From: Rhipicephalus microplus
Taxonomy: Eukaryota > Arthropoda > Arachnida > Ixodida > Ixodidae
Length of the DNA stretch: 64,000 nt
Direction: 5' to 3'
Assembly: GCF_043290135.1 (NCBI RefSeq)
Contig: NC_134705.1
Location: 59,981,771 to 60,045,770 of the forward strand
Shown here: positions 54,272 through 64,000 of the stretch, piece after piece
Layout: the number at the start of each line of letters is the position of its first letter
How positions within the stretch are numbered: position 1 is the stretch's first letter
Notes under the pieces: model-generated
Database searches by the model: none
Seen by the model: the letters and a program-made list of their open reading frames with translations, nothing else
Told to the model about the DNA's origin: nothing
Position numbers and translations under genes: made by a program

Positions 54272-57200
54272 GGGGGGACGTGGCAAGTAAAACTAATTTT
54301 TTTATTAATGTACTGTTTGTGATGAAACTTGGTGTGTGTATGTGGATGATTGTGAGGATTCCAAATATGAAAACCGTTTTCAAATACCTCTTGTACTTTT
54401 TGAGTTACAAGCATAATTATACTAATTAATGCTCTTCACACTTAAAGAGATAATTATTGCTAAATGAAATTATTTTTTCATATTATTATGTTCCCAAAGC
54501 ATCAACTTGTGCAAAGAAGCTATTAGTTGATTTTTCTAGTTCTTGTAACCATAAATAAAATTTCCAAAACATGGATGTTGTTTTGCGCACACATCGCAGT
54601 AATTATAAAATGTGTTCTAAAAATTTTAAATGATGAGTAAGAAGAGAGATAAAGCTTTATTGCACTGCTAAAGGCCTCCTGAGCCTAGTGCAAAAAACGG
54701 AACGACTCTATCAGTCTTTGTTAGAAAATGACAGATGTTCTAGCGAAGGCACATAGGCGAAAATCAAGAGTTGAGAAAACTGACTTTGAAAGTTCACTCT
54801 TGTTTGGAAGTTCACAACATGCCTAAAACACTCAGAATCCTCCTGGGCAGTAATCCTGAGATGCTGTGGCCTTGGCCTCTGTAGAGCGCAACCCAGTTTT
54901 GCGCTTCTTTGTCGTGGAACAATGCGCCTTTTGAGCCCTCTTTACCCTTTTGGCATCCTTTTCGGCTGCTCGCCGCAAAGAGCAGTCTCCTGGATTGAAG
55001 CCCAGTTGAGCAGTAATCTCTTGCAGCGCACTCTTGCAGCCACCATTGAAACGGCAGACTGCATCTGCAACTGCACTTTCCACACTTCGAAGGGAGGCGA
55101 ACTGGCTCTTGGACTGGAGTGACCAAATGAGGCTGTTCATACTCTCCACAGCGTTCTGGGTTTTTCCCTGCGCACACCTTTCAAGGAGCTCTTTGTTCGA
55201 GAGGCGCTTGTAGATTGGCAGCAGTGCCACTCGCACGTGAGGGGGCAGTTTATGTTTGTGAGGCGGCAGCGGCTCTCCCTTGGCCAATGCCTGATTGTGC
55301 GGGCACCAGGAGTCAGTCCCACTTGGGCACAGGTCGTGGTGTGGATCCTGGTCTGTGGATGTTACATGGTAATAAGTGGCCATGATGGCCCTCTCCATGC
55401 CAGGAACATCGTTGGGGTGGCTCTTAATGGCCCAGCCATAATAATTCGTCAACTTCTTTATAAGGCCCTGCGTCAGCCGGCCTTTGCCACCCATGCTCAG
55501 TCCTCGGCCTTTGGATTTGTGCTCATCAAGAAGGTGGCGCAAGGAAGTGCCCATTCTTTTTTTCACATGGTTCACACACTCCTGTTTCTTAATCAACATG
55601 TAGCCATACACCTTGTCTTGCGTGAGGGCAAGGTACGTACGGCTGTCACCGTCGCAGAGCACATTGATGTATCGAAGCTTGTACTTGGTAAACGATCTTT
55701 CAAACATGATCCTCGCTGCTTCTACTTCCATTTGGCCTGCATTAGCATCGGTGTTCTTTTGGCACTGTGGCTTGTGTTTCTCAAGCCACTCCTCATAGTT
55801 GTCGTCACCAGGCTTGGGGCCAACAGCACAGCCTTGGCAGTAGTTGGACAGGACACAGTGGTCCAAGACCAAGCCTGTGTACAACTCGATTACACAGCCC
55901 ACGCCAATATGACTTCTGTGCCCCCTCGTCATCCACGTGCCGTCGTAAATGACGTCAATGTTGCCTGGCACTCCTCCTAGGTCCTTGTAAATGTCATGCA
56001 CCTTCTGTGCACTTTCTGCTTCAATGCGGGTGGCAGCTGATGTGGTGGCAGGGTGGCTGTACTTCCTTTGCAGTCTCTGGTAGGACTTGTGGTGCAGTGC
56101 TCGATGCGAAATGTCCATCGCAGAAAAAATGTCATTTATGGCAGATTGTTTTCTGCCAACTGACTGCACAGCCCTCAAAGCACGCACGTTTACCTCAAAG
56201 GGGTTCGTTTTTTGTTGCCCGGAGCACCTCGGGGACGACCACGCACTGTTCACTATGTCACAATTGTCACAAAAAAGTTCCATCCTCGCCGCGAGTCCAA
56301 GGCAGTGCGTAGTCTCGAGGCGTATCGACCCTTCGTCGCACTTGTTGCACTTTACTGACGAAAGCAGACCGTTCAGCATCTTCTTATTTACAATGAAGAA
56401 TGTGGAGTCCTTACCGCCGTCATTTTCGTCGCAGCCTTCGTTCAGAAGCTCGAGCTTCCGCTTTGAAGCGGACTTCGATGCTACGGCATCCAAAACATCC
56501 CGCCTTGTCTGCGCCCGCTGCGCGATTTCTTCACTGCTCGGAATCTGGGCCGAAACTCGCGATAGAATGTTCGACGCGCGCACGCCCGGAGTTGCAACGG
56601 CTGCCGACGCGGTGCCACCGCAATCGGGTTCGCGAGAGCGTCCATCACGGTCGACGGCATCCGGCGGTCTGACATACGACGATGTGGCACCTTCCACACT
56701 CTCGGCCTCACAACAATCAGCGAAGGGTCTGAGTAGAGGCTCCGTGACGCTTGAAGAGCATGCTCCGTCCGGAACTGCGATTGGGACGGCAGCCGCAGTC
56801 GTCTGCCCTTTGTTCCAAGCTTTCCGACGCTTGCCGTACTTGTGGACGCTCCGGAACTTTTTTTGCGACAACATAGCACCGCAGTATGAGCAAGCACTCA
56901 GAAGAGACCACCGATGTAAACAAAGCTTGGTAAAAAAAGCACGCGAACTATCACAAAAACAGCAAACTGGCAAAAAACGAAGCGCACGCCGGATGATTCT
57001 CGACACGGCGGCCGCAGATGCGCTCGCGCTTCCAAGGTTGCCAAAGTGCGCGGCGCAGCTTTGACCAGTAAGAGGTCGCGCCTGCTACCACGTGACCCGC
57101 GCAGCCAATTGCCGTTCTTCGTTTTCGTTTTTTTACTTGCTCCTCGCGCTTTTATTTTCACTCGGCGAAATACGAGACCGCGACCATCGGGAAGCCGGCT

Positions 57201-57469
57201 CTCTCCTCTTTCCAAAGCTACCAAAATGGCGGCCCACGGTCAACAACTTGGCGCGTTTGTGCGGCGTGAACAACACCGTTTCAGGGGCTTTTTTTTCGCA
57301 CTTTTCGGCGACTAGCCTCGGCAAAAACACTATTTGCGGGATTTGTAGCGCACGTTTCGCTGTAATATTTTAGAACAAGGAAGTTGAAGGTCTGAAGATT
57401 ACGAAAAAAAATAAATCAGAAAATCGCATATTTTGACCAAAATCGGCACTTTACTTGCCGCGCCCCCCC
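54272..57469 (-). mobile_element. TTAA-flanked DNA transposon, element 2 (apparently intact)
   Basis: 3,198 bp between TTAA at 54268-54271 and 57470-57473. Terminal inverted repeats: left GGGGGGACGTGGCAAGTAAA and right (complement) GGGGGGGCGCGGCAAGTAAA, 18 of 20 matching. One uninterrupted transposase frame. The TTAA duplication with GGGG-type ends argues against classical Mutator elements (8-9 bp duplications) and fits Kolobok-like elements. Superfamily assignment is inferred from ends, not from a search. Confidence 0.88.
54832..56874 (-). CDS. Transposase with Mutator-like domain (element 2)
   Basis: The open frame extends upstream to 57006 (724 codons). The ATG at 56872-56874 is preferred because MLSQKKFRSVHKYGKRRK matches the start of the element 1 relic, giving 680 residues. 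A basic N-terminus is followed by a Cys pair region (KCNKCDEG, FCDNCD), likely a zinc ribbon. Catalytic candidates in 724-numbering: D355 in IYDGTWMTRGHRSH, D452 and D454 in CDGDSRTY, E621 in KTQNAVESMN. CVNHVKKRMG lies between. The C-terminus is Lys/Arg-rich. No stop or frameshift was found. Confidence 0.9.
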   Translation of the reverse strand: MLSQKKFRSVHKYGKRRKAWNKGQTTAAAVPIAVPDGACSSSVTEPLLRPFADCCEAESVEGATSSYVRPPDAVDRDGRSREPDCGGTASAAVATPGVRASNILSRVSAQIPSSEEIAQRAQTRRDVLDAVASKSASKRKLELLNEGCDENDGGKDSTFFIVNKKMLNGLLSSVKCNKCDEGSIRLETTHCLGLAARMELFCDNCDIVNSAWSSPRCSGQQKTNPFEVNVRALRAVQSVGRKQSAINDIFSAMDISHRALHHKSYQRLQRKYSHPATTSAATRIEAESAQKVHDIYKDLGGVPGNIDVIYDGTWMTRGHRSHIGVGCVIELYTGLVLDHCVLSNYCQGCAVGPKPGDDNYEEWLEKHKPQCQKNTDANAGQMEVEAARIMFERSFTKYKLRYINVLCDGDSRTYLALTQDKVYGYMLIKKQECVNHVKKRMGTSLRHLLDEHKSKGRGLSMGGKGRLTQGLIKKLTNYYGWAIKSHPNDVPGMERAIMATYYHVTSTDQDPHHDLCPSGTDSWCPHNQALAKGEPLPPHKHKLPPHVRVALLPIYKRLSNKELLERCAQGKTQNAVESMNSLIWSLQSKSQFASLRSVESAVADAVCRFNGGCKSALQEITAQLGFNPGDCSLRRAAEKDAKRVKRAQKAHCSTTKKRKTGLRSTEAKATASQDYCPGGF

Positions 57470-57473
57470 TTAA

Positions 57474-57864
57474 GTGGCGACTGGCATTTGTTTTATTATT
57501 AAAAAAACAAAACTTGATAATGCCCGCAAGAACAGCACGTGGTTTCAGTTTTCGAATTTCAACGGCACTACTATCGCCATTGTTCCCACCAACCAGTGTT
57601 ATGCACATTCATAAAAATTTTTTTTTAGAAATTTCTGCTCACTTTCCAAAGAAAGCACTGCAAGGTTGGACACTTCAGACAGTATGGTTTTTATTGAAAT
57701 ATAAAATCGAAAAGTGATGGACAGTGGAGGGTCCCTTTAATGAGGATAAAATCTACGAAAATTACCACAAATAATGTTTTCCCGCACTTGTTTCAGCAAA
57801 AGGCATCCAACAAGGATGCATAGAACTATCCTCATCAGCACAAAAACAATGAATAATTACTCAC
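57474..57864. other. Intron sequence next to PSMD4 exon
   Basis: No gene. It contains GGGTCCCTTTAA at 57729-57740, which is the complement of TTAAAGGGACCC and may be the right end of a small TTAA-type MITE whose left end is not seen. Confidence 0.4.
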
Positions 57865-58023
57865 GTGCCTGCTGGAGAGACATCTGCATGGCATATGCAA
57901 TTTGCTCATCCTCTGTCATTGCTGAGAAATCTGGCAAGCTGGCAGTTGTAGTCGGAGGAGCTGGATCTGTTTCCATAGACATAGCTAGGGCTCTTTCCAG
58001 CAGCCGTTCCTCACTCGAGCCAG
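57865..58023 (-). CDS. PSMD4: PSMD4/Rpn10 exon with second and third ubiquitin-interacting motifs
   Basis: 159 nt, acceptor TGTTCACAG|CTGG and donor CAC|GTGAGT. It reads GSSEERLLERALAMSMETDP, then a Pro/Thr linker, LPDFSAMTEDEQIAYAMQMS and LQQA. The EEERLL-ALAMS block is a UIM and the second block matches the human UIM2 (MTEEEQIAYAMQMSLQ). An extra UIM between these two is also known in Drosophila Rpn10. UIMs bind ubiquitin through the Ala/Ser core (ALAMS, AMQMS), both intact here. Entry phase matches the single T left at 61253. Confidence 0.95.
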
Positions 58024-58039
58024 CTGTGAACATGGAATA

Positions 58040-60354
58040 CCATATTTACTCACGTAATAAATGCACTTGCATAATAAACGCACCCCCAACTTCATTCGGC
58101 AAAGTTTGTTTTTTTTTTTTTTTAGTTTCCCTGCGTAACAAATGCACCCTCTACATTCATTTGCTGCAATCTCTTGCTTGCTGCTTCCATACTTGCTGTA
58201 TCTCTTTCGTGTTTTATTATAATGCCAACCCCCTTTGGCCACCTCGGCTCGCTCCCTCCCCACCTTCGCCCACTGCTGCGCGCTGTATTGTTTTTCTTTC
58301 TATCTGTGTGCGGTACATCCCCAGTCTTTTTTAATTATCCATGCGCCATAGCGGGGTTCATGAATGATGCAAGTGTAGAGGCATCGCAGCTGATAACCAC
58401 ACAGCGAGCAAAGGTCACGAAACTGCCCACCCCAACTGACGGTCACTCCCAGCAAATAGGAAACTTGAAGGCCCAACCACATGCATGCAATTTTCGAGCG
58501 ACGACGACAGGATTTGCTGTCACCATGGCTGTTGCAAAGGGCCATTCATCGCAGGCTTCTGAAAAACCAGAAGCAAGTCGCTTGTCATCCAGAAGGGATA
58601 ATAATGAATTCTGTAACATGGTAGCACCCCCGATTCTGGCTTCGGTTGCAATTTGCTCTTAGTGCTTGTTATCCACGCACACTTTAAGGAACGCATGACA
58701 TAGGCTACCTTTTCTACAGTAACTTCTCATGTGAACAGCGAGGCAGCGGCCGTGCTCTGACGGTAATCTTGTTATCGATGGTTCATTAGGATGTTTCGGT
58801 GGTACCTGGCTGCAATGTTGGTTACTTGCTACAATGCCAATGGCATCGTCGTGCAAGGTTGCCGCAAAGTTGGCAAAGTGCGTTGAGTGCACGCTTCTGG
58901 GCGCCCCTCGAAATCACAGCCGATACCACTGCTTCGGTTAAATCATTGAGAGGAAAGATCACCGCGAAATGCTTTTATGACATGCGCGGGGACAGCTTGC
59001 AGAAGATACCGTATTTACTCGTGTAATAAACACAGTTATTCCCCCCAAAAATCGGAGGAAAGTTGGGGGTGCGTTTATTATGCGGGGTAAATTTTACGAG
59101 AACTTTTTTGGGATGAGCAAAAAATGTGGTAATGAAAAAACAAGTTATGTCGCATAGCTTATTGCAATCGACTTACGCGTACACTGTTTGGAAACGGCTT
59201 CTTCGTTTCACTTAACTTATCGTCGATGGTTGATGGCGCTATCTTCTGCAAGCTATCCCCAGGCCGCCCGCACACGCCATAAAAGCGCTTTGCGGCTATC
59301 TTTTCTCGCAATCGTTTAAACCGCAACAGTGGTATCTGCAGTTCTCGGGAGGTGCCCGAAAGCATTCGCTACGTGGCATGACGACGCACTTGGCCAACTT
59401 CACAGCAGCCTCACACGATGGTCGTGACGACGCTGTCAACATTGTAGCAAGTAACAAACATTGCAGGAAGCTACCCCCAAAGCTTCAAAACAAACCGTCG
59501 ATAACAAGATTAGCGATAAAATCTGGCCGCTGCCTTGCTTCTGCATAAGTGTGGATAACAAGCGAAGCGGGAATCGGAGGTGCTATAGTGTTGCAGAAAT
59601 CATCACGATCTTTTTTGGACAACAAGCAATTTTCTCTGGTTTTCCAGAAATTTGCGACGCGATGGTGACGACTGACCCTTCACGACAACAAATCCTGCCG
59701 TCGTCGCTCATTAATCACGTGCATGAGGTTGGACTTTTGTGTATTCGCAGGAAGCGAGAGTGAATTGGCGCGGGCAGTTTCATGATCTTCGCTTGCTGTG
59801 TGCTTATCAGGTGCGATGTCTCAACACTCATACCGTTCATGAACCCCGGCACAGATAAGACAGGAGACGTGCCGTGCACCGATAGGAAAACGATATCGCA
59901 CACGAGCAAAGGGGGGGGAGGGAGCGAGTGAGCCGAAGTGGCCAGGGGGGGGCAAAATAATAAACGAAAGAAATTTAACGGGTGAGGAGGCGCCAGGCCA
60001 GGTGTCGGTTAGCGGTTCTGCAGCGAATGAATGTAGGGGGCGAGTTTATTATGCGGGGGAAAAAAACAAATTTTGATGACTGAAATTGGGAGTGCGTTCA
60101 TTATGCGAGTAAATACGGTAGTGCCACCAACTACCGAAAATGAGTCAAGTGCAACAAAGAAGCTCTTCCCCTACACTGTACGCGTATGTCAAAGGCGAAA
60201 GGCTAAGCGACACAACTTTTTTTGTATTACCGCACTTTTTTTGGTCATTTCAAAACAAGTTTTCGCAAAAATTTCCCCACATAATAAACCCACCACCGAC
60301 TTTGCTCCAATTTTTCTAGAAAAAAAAATTCGTTCATTATGCGAGTAAATACAG
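58040..60354 (+). mobile_element. TA-flanked element P, split by a second copy of its own family
   Basis: Starts CCATATTTACTCACGTAATAAA after TA (58038-58039) and ends ...GCGAGTAAATACAG before TA (60355-60356). The ends are inverted repeats (consensus CCGTATTTACTCGCATAAT). P without the insertion is about 1.2 kb. The sequence before 59007 and after 60120 together aligns with the whole of element Q in reverse complement. No transposase frame was found, so it is non-autonomous. A TA duplication would fit Tc1/mariner or pogo-type elements; not assigned. Confidence 0.8.
59009..60118 (-). mobile_element. TA-flanked element Q, nested in P in reverse orientation
   Basis: 1,110 bp between TA at 59007-59008 and 60119-60120. 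Both ends are CCGTATTTACTCG followed by (T/C)(G/A)TAAT(A/G)AAC. Its reverse complement aligns over its length with element P (for example GGGGTTCATGAA, GCTTGCAGAAGATA, GTACGCGTA). No open transposase frame. Confidence 0.85.
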
Positions 60355-60356
60355 TA

Positions 60357-61252
60357 GTTACAGTGTAAACCTAAAGCCAATACTTGAGGAATGTTTATGT
60401 AGCTGAAGCGACAAATAACCTGTTGAAAAGATAAGGAACAACATAGTAGAGCAACGACGTGAATGTAAAAACACCAACAAATTCTGTGGGTTCTGTGTAA
60501 TCACAAGCTTCTCAACAAAGCTGTAGATAAAAGAGTGCACGAATGCAACACACTGGTGAAATTGCAGCTATTATCTCTCAAAAGTGTGCTTGAAAATTGG
60601 GGGATCCTTAAGCTTCGCCTTTAAACGTTGAACGCGATAGCGAAATCCGGCCCCTAGTGCACCTTTCAACCGCTAAGTGTAAACTTATTCATATGTTTTG
60701 TTACATACACATGCACGCACACAGTAGATTGGACTAGCGCGCGCTCTAATTGCCGAACGGGCTCATTTTCCTCGTGACACTTGAACAAAATGCGTTAAAG
60801 GGGCCCTGAAACACTTTTTCAAGTAACCATGAAATGAATTCACTAGAAGAGCTTATTGTCTCACGAATACAACACCGCGAAAATTTTAAAAATCCGTCCA
60901 GTGCAAGTGGAGTTACAAAGGTTTGTCACATGCTGCACTTGCATTATTTCTTCTCTCGTCCCGACCGACGAAAGCACTGGAAGCTAAGCAGGGTGGGGTG
61001 GCAGGGCAAAAAAACTACCGCGCCTCGTGACCTTGAGCACTTTTTTTTTCTTCGAATGCGCGGCTTTTCCAGTGTGATGGTGCGTGCAAGTGTGGACAAG
61101 TAGTGGCCTTCCACGGCTATCTCGGTAACTTGATTTTTCGGTCACAGACGACTTTTCGCTCACAACCAACAGGGCCGGCGGCGGGTTTTCTGCAACACGA
61201 GCTTTTTAACGCTATCGCACTAAAAAGTATGCAAGGAAGACTGCAGCCGTAC
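60357..61252. other. PSMD4 intron sequence with repeat fragments
   Basis: Contains 60593-60655 (repeat shared with 36251-36410), TTAAAGGGGCCCTG at 60795-60808 (a possible TTAA-type MITE left end) and 61149-61232 (matching the body of the tRNA-headed repeat at 36953-37135). No gene frame recognised. Confidence 0.5.
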
Positions 61253-61367
61253 ATTCTGCCTCAGCTGTAGAAGGAGCCTGAGTTCCTTCCTTGGCAGAGT
61301 TGGCAGCTGCCCGCCTGGCATCGTCCTCCTGGCGCTGGCGCTGTTCTTCCATGGACACACGTAATGC
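61253..61367 (-). CDS. PSMD4: PSMD4/Rpn10 exon with first ubiquitin-interacting motif
   Basis: 115 nt, acceptor CTTTTCCAG|GCATTA and donor GAAT|GTACGG. It encodes [20 protein letters not shown], then AANSAKEGTQAPSTAEAE. Human PSMD4 reads (LAL)[20 protein letters not shown] at this place. The exon splits the UIM; the preceding ELAL would come from an exon outside the window. The single leftover T joins CT of 57865-58023 to make Ser. The donor GTACGG is weak, but phase and sequence fit exactly there. Confidence 0.92.
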
Positions 61368-61793
61368 CTGGAAAAGATCATACACACCACGGTTGATTTT
61401 TCATTACTTCGAAGGCCCATGTTGGTTGGAAACATTTCCAAGGGGAGATATTACATTGTTACTACAGTACATGAGTCAGTACACTTCTTCACGTCCACAG
61501 GTTTATGAAGGTAGTATCAGTATTAGATATGATCCGGTATAGATCTCAAGAGGCTGCTCAAGAAGCTGACAATTGCCAGAAAAAAAAAACACCATGCTGG
61601 TGTAACCAATGCTGATCGAGACAATAAATGAATTCATACATTTGTCGAAAATTCAGTGTTTGCTCTGTCACATGCTAAACAGCTTCGCTAGTCATACATC
61701 TCCACAGAGTTGAAATGGCTCCTCACTTTAATGCAGCCAAAAATGTTGCACCTGGAGAACCTGCAGTGCTACTGTGGAAGTTACCACCATGTA
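61368..61793 (-). other. PSMD4 intron sequence upstream of the first UIM exon
   Basis: No feature recognised. The next upstream exon was searched for between here and 64000 (expected ending in DPELAL) and not found. Confidence 0.6.
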
Positions 61794-62440
61794 CAGTCAA
61801 CTCTCGTTAATTCAAACTTGAAGGAACCTCTGAACTTTGTTTGAATTATCCAGAAGTTTGAATTATCAGAAATTCCCAGATATATGAATGGGCAAAGTGA
61901 TATCACACATCATGATTAGGCATTGATTTTATCCCATTTAAAAATTTTTAAAACATTTTTATACCCTAACTGCATGATATGAATAGAAAGCAGAGGTGTA
62001 AGGTCCACAAGTTTATTGGCCATCTACTGTTGATCAAAAGTTCTAAAGAAATTTTGAATTGCCAACTGCTTCTTTGCTCTATGTGCAGTCAGCACAAAGC
62101 TCTCTATACCTGTTGCGAAGCATCGCTGTTAAATATGCATGTGCTTTGTTCAAAAAGTTTGTTTACTACCAAAGCCTTTTTCCTGAAGGCCTGAGGCACT
62201 TACTTTTCATTTTTAGACTGTTAGAATAATAAAACCACACACATTTTTAAACAATAGTGGCAAACCAGCAGATATTTTTCGGTATTGAACTGCATAAAGT
62301 ATTAATTAAGCGAATGATAGAGTTTGAATTAAGAGGCTTAAAAGTACATTGAAAGAATAAAGGGCGAACCAAAGAAAAGGAATTTTGTTTGAATTAACTA
62401 AAAGTGTGAATTATCAGACTGAATAATCGCGAGTCTACTG
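61794..62440. mobile_element. MITE with TA duplication
   Basis: 647 bp between TA at 61792-61793 and 62441-62442. Left end CAGTCAACTCTCGTTAATTCAA; right end (complement) CAGTAGACTCGCGATTATTCAG. These ends are related inverted repeats. TTTGAATTA and GAATTATCAG motifs recur near both ends. No coding frame. CAGT ends with TA suggest a pogo/Tigger-type non-autonomous element; inference. Confidence 0.7.
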
Positions 62441-62483
62441 TATCTTCAGTTGGACTTGCGACACTTTTCCACAAGAATAATAC

Positions 62484-62680
62484 CACCATATTTACTTGAG
62501 AAATGCTGACACCCCCCCCCCCCACCATATCAGCAAATATATGATTTTTTTTCCCCCTGAAGTAACTATCGGACCCCTGAAAATTGCAGCAAAAATGTCT
62601 GCTCTTTTCAACACCTGATAATGATAGCGCTCGACAGCCTGGCGCCATATCTTAAGCATCATGTGCACTATGAACGGCAA
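62484..62680. repeat. Possible diverged end of the P/Q family
   Basis: ACCATATTTACTTGAGAAATGC resembles the start of element P (ACCATATTTACTCACGTAATAA). A run of 13 C follows at 62510-62523. No partner end was found. Confidence 0.35.
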
Positions 62681-62682
62681 AG

Positions 62683-63999
62683 GAACCAGAGTCTTCGAAG
62701 AACGCTAACATCATCTTAATACATAAGAAAGGAGGTGACAATGACTTGAAAAATTACAGGCCGATCAGCTTGCTCTCTGTAGTATACAAGCTATTTACAA
62801 AGGTAACTGCTAACAGAGTAAAAAAAACATTAGAATTCAATCAACCAAAGGAACAAGCAAGATTTCGATTAGGCTACTCAACAATCGACCACATTCATAC
62901 TATCAATCAGGTAATAGAGAAATGCTCAGAATATAACCAACCACTATACATAGCCTTCATAGATTACAAGAAGGCGTTAGATTCAGTAGAAATATCAGCC
63001 GTCATGCAGACACTGCGGAATCAGGGCGTCAATGAAGTATATATTAACATCCTGGAAGAAATTTACAAGGGATCAACTGCTACCATAGTGCTTCATAAAG
63101 AAAGCAACAGAATACCAATCAAGAAGAGTGTAAGGCAGGGCGACGAAATCTCCCCAGTGCTATTTACCGCGTGCTTACAGGAGGTTTTCAGAAGCCTTGA
63201 ATGGGAACAGTTAAGGATAAGAGTTAATGGAGAGTACCTTAGTAACCTGCGCTTCACCGATGACATTGTATTGCTGAGTAACTCAGGGGATGAATTGCAA
63301 CTCATGATTACGGAGTTAGACACGGAGAGCAGAAAGGTGGGTCTTAAAATTAATATGCAGAAAACGAAAGTAATGTACAACAACCTCTGAAAAGAGCAGC
63401 GCTTCGAGATAGGTAATAGTGCACTTCAAATTGTAAAAGACTATGCCTACTTAGGGCAGGTAATAACCGCGGAGCCGAACCACGAGATCGAAGTAACTAG
63501 AAGAATAAGAATGGGGTGGACCACATTTGGCAAGCACTCTCAAATTATGACAGGTAGATTGCCACTATCCCTCAAGAGGAAGGTATATAACAGTTGTATC
63601 TTGCCGGTACTTAAATACGGAGCAGAAACCTGGAGACTTACAAAGAGGAGGATTCAGCTTAAATTGAGATCGACGCAGCGAGAAATGGAAAGAAAAATGG
63701 TAGGTGTATCCTTAAGAGACAAGAGAGCAGAGTGGATTAGGGAACAAACGGGTGTTAAGGATATCATAGTTGAAATCAAGAAGAGGAAACGGACATGGGC
63801 CGGGCATGTAGCGCATAGACAGGATAACCGCTGGTCATTAAGGGTAACTAACCGGATTCCCAGAGAAGGCAAGCGGGTTAGGGGGAGACAGAAGGTTAGG
63901 TGGGCAAATGAGATTAAGAAGTTTGCGGGTATAAATTGGCAGCAGCAAGCACAAGACCGGGTCAACTGGCGGAACATGGGAGAGGCCTTTTTCCTGTAG
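62683..63999 (+). pseudogene. RTE-like LINE reverse transcriptase fragment
   Basis: Begins mid-protein at [20 protein letters not shown] and continues [57 protein letters not shown] and FTDDIVLLSN (active site FTDD; the usual form is FADD). One TGA near 63388-63390 interrupts TKVMYNNL. The frame resumes with KYGAETWRLTKRR and RTWAGHVAHRQDNRW and ends at VNWRNMGEAFFL just before the window end. The same family is at 41930-47569. It is 5'-truncated or rearranged at 62683, and the target duplication cannot be checked because the 3' end runs out of the window. Confidence 0.9.
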
Positions 64000-64000
64000 T

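Larger units (their letters stand above)
38391..57864 (-). other. PSMD4 intron, about 19.5 kb, filled with mobile elements
   Basis: Bounded by donor C|GTGAGT (57864-57859) and acceptor TGTTACAG (38391 side). It contains the Penelope-like, RTE, piggyBac, SINE and TTAA-flanked elements listed separately. Outside these, 38391-40329 (except the tandem repeat and CA microsatellite) shows nothing recognisable. Confidence 0.85.

Noticed and set aside
55237..55980. Plus-strand frame of 247 codons inside element 2
   Set aside because: Antisense shadow of the transposase; no independent motif.
56087..57064. Plus-strand frame of 325 codons
   Set aside because: Antisense of the transposase N-terminus; Ser/Arg-rich composition is explained by the opposite strand.
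57737..60798. TTAA motifs at 57737 and 60795 as ends of one element
   Set aside because: They face outward (right-end motif on the left, left-end motif on the right), so they cannot bound a single insertion.
1..64000. CRISPR arrays, toxin-antitoxin or prophage systems
   Set aside because: The sequence is eukaryotic; no regular repeat-spacer arrays and no bacterial gene organisation.

Overview
This window is eukaryotic and almost certainly from a hard tick (Ixodidae). I base this on dense, decayed transposable elements, a tRNA-derived SINE present in six copies that matches what I recall of the Ruka-type SINE of ixodid ticks, and an arthropod-type proteasome subunit gene. The species is not determinable from sequence alone. 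Nothing here is bacterial: no operons, no ribosome binding sites, no CRISPR. Nearly all long reading frames belong to mobile elements.

The only confident host gene is the 3' part of PSMD4/Rpn10, the 26S proteasome polyubiquitin receptor, on the minus strand. Four coding exons (61253-61367, 57865-58023, 38302-38390, 38030-38206) join in phase. They encode three ubiquitin-interacting motifs and the conserved C-terminal tail. The N-terminal vWA exons must lie beyond 64000. One intron is about 19.5 kb and holds most of the interesting elements.

Layout. 1-10.5 kb: broken LINE and Ty3/gypsy fragments, including two related gypsy copies in tandem. 14.1-19.7 kb: a nearly complete Ty3/gypsy element with 291-bp LTRs, an ATAT target duplication, an intact pol frame and one nonsense codon in gag. 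21.7-27.6 kb: a full-length I-clade LINE (minus strand) with an 11-bp target duplication, an intact ORF1 and one stop in ORF2. 27.6-37.9 kb: AT-rich sequence with SINEs, tRNA-like relics and a CCAATAG-rich minisatellite. 38.0-61.4 kb: PSMD4 exons and introns. 61.4-64 kb: a TA-flanked MITE and an RTE-like LINE running off the end.

Inside the PSMD4 introns: an RTE-like LINE (41930-47569) sits exactly at a splice donor of a SWIM-zinc-finger gene fragment. That LINE was itself hit by a piggyBac element, two SINEs and an inverted Penelope-like element. The piggyBac (42003-44436) has TTAA at both ends, terminal inverted repeats and a spliced, uninterrupted 589-residue transposase. Two related DNA transposons (50926-53917 and 54272-57469) also sit between TTAA sites, start with GGGG and carry a Mutator-like transposase domain. 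The first is dead and contains a perfect 19-bp hairpin. The second is open throughout and looks potentially functional. At 58040-60354 a TA-flanked element has a second copy of its own family inserted in reverse orientation.
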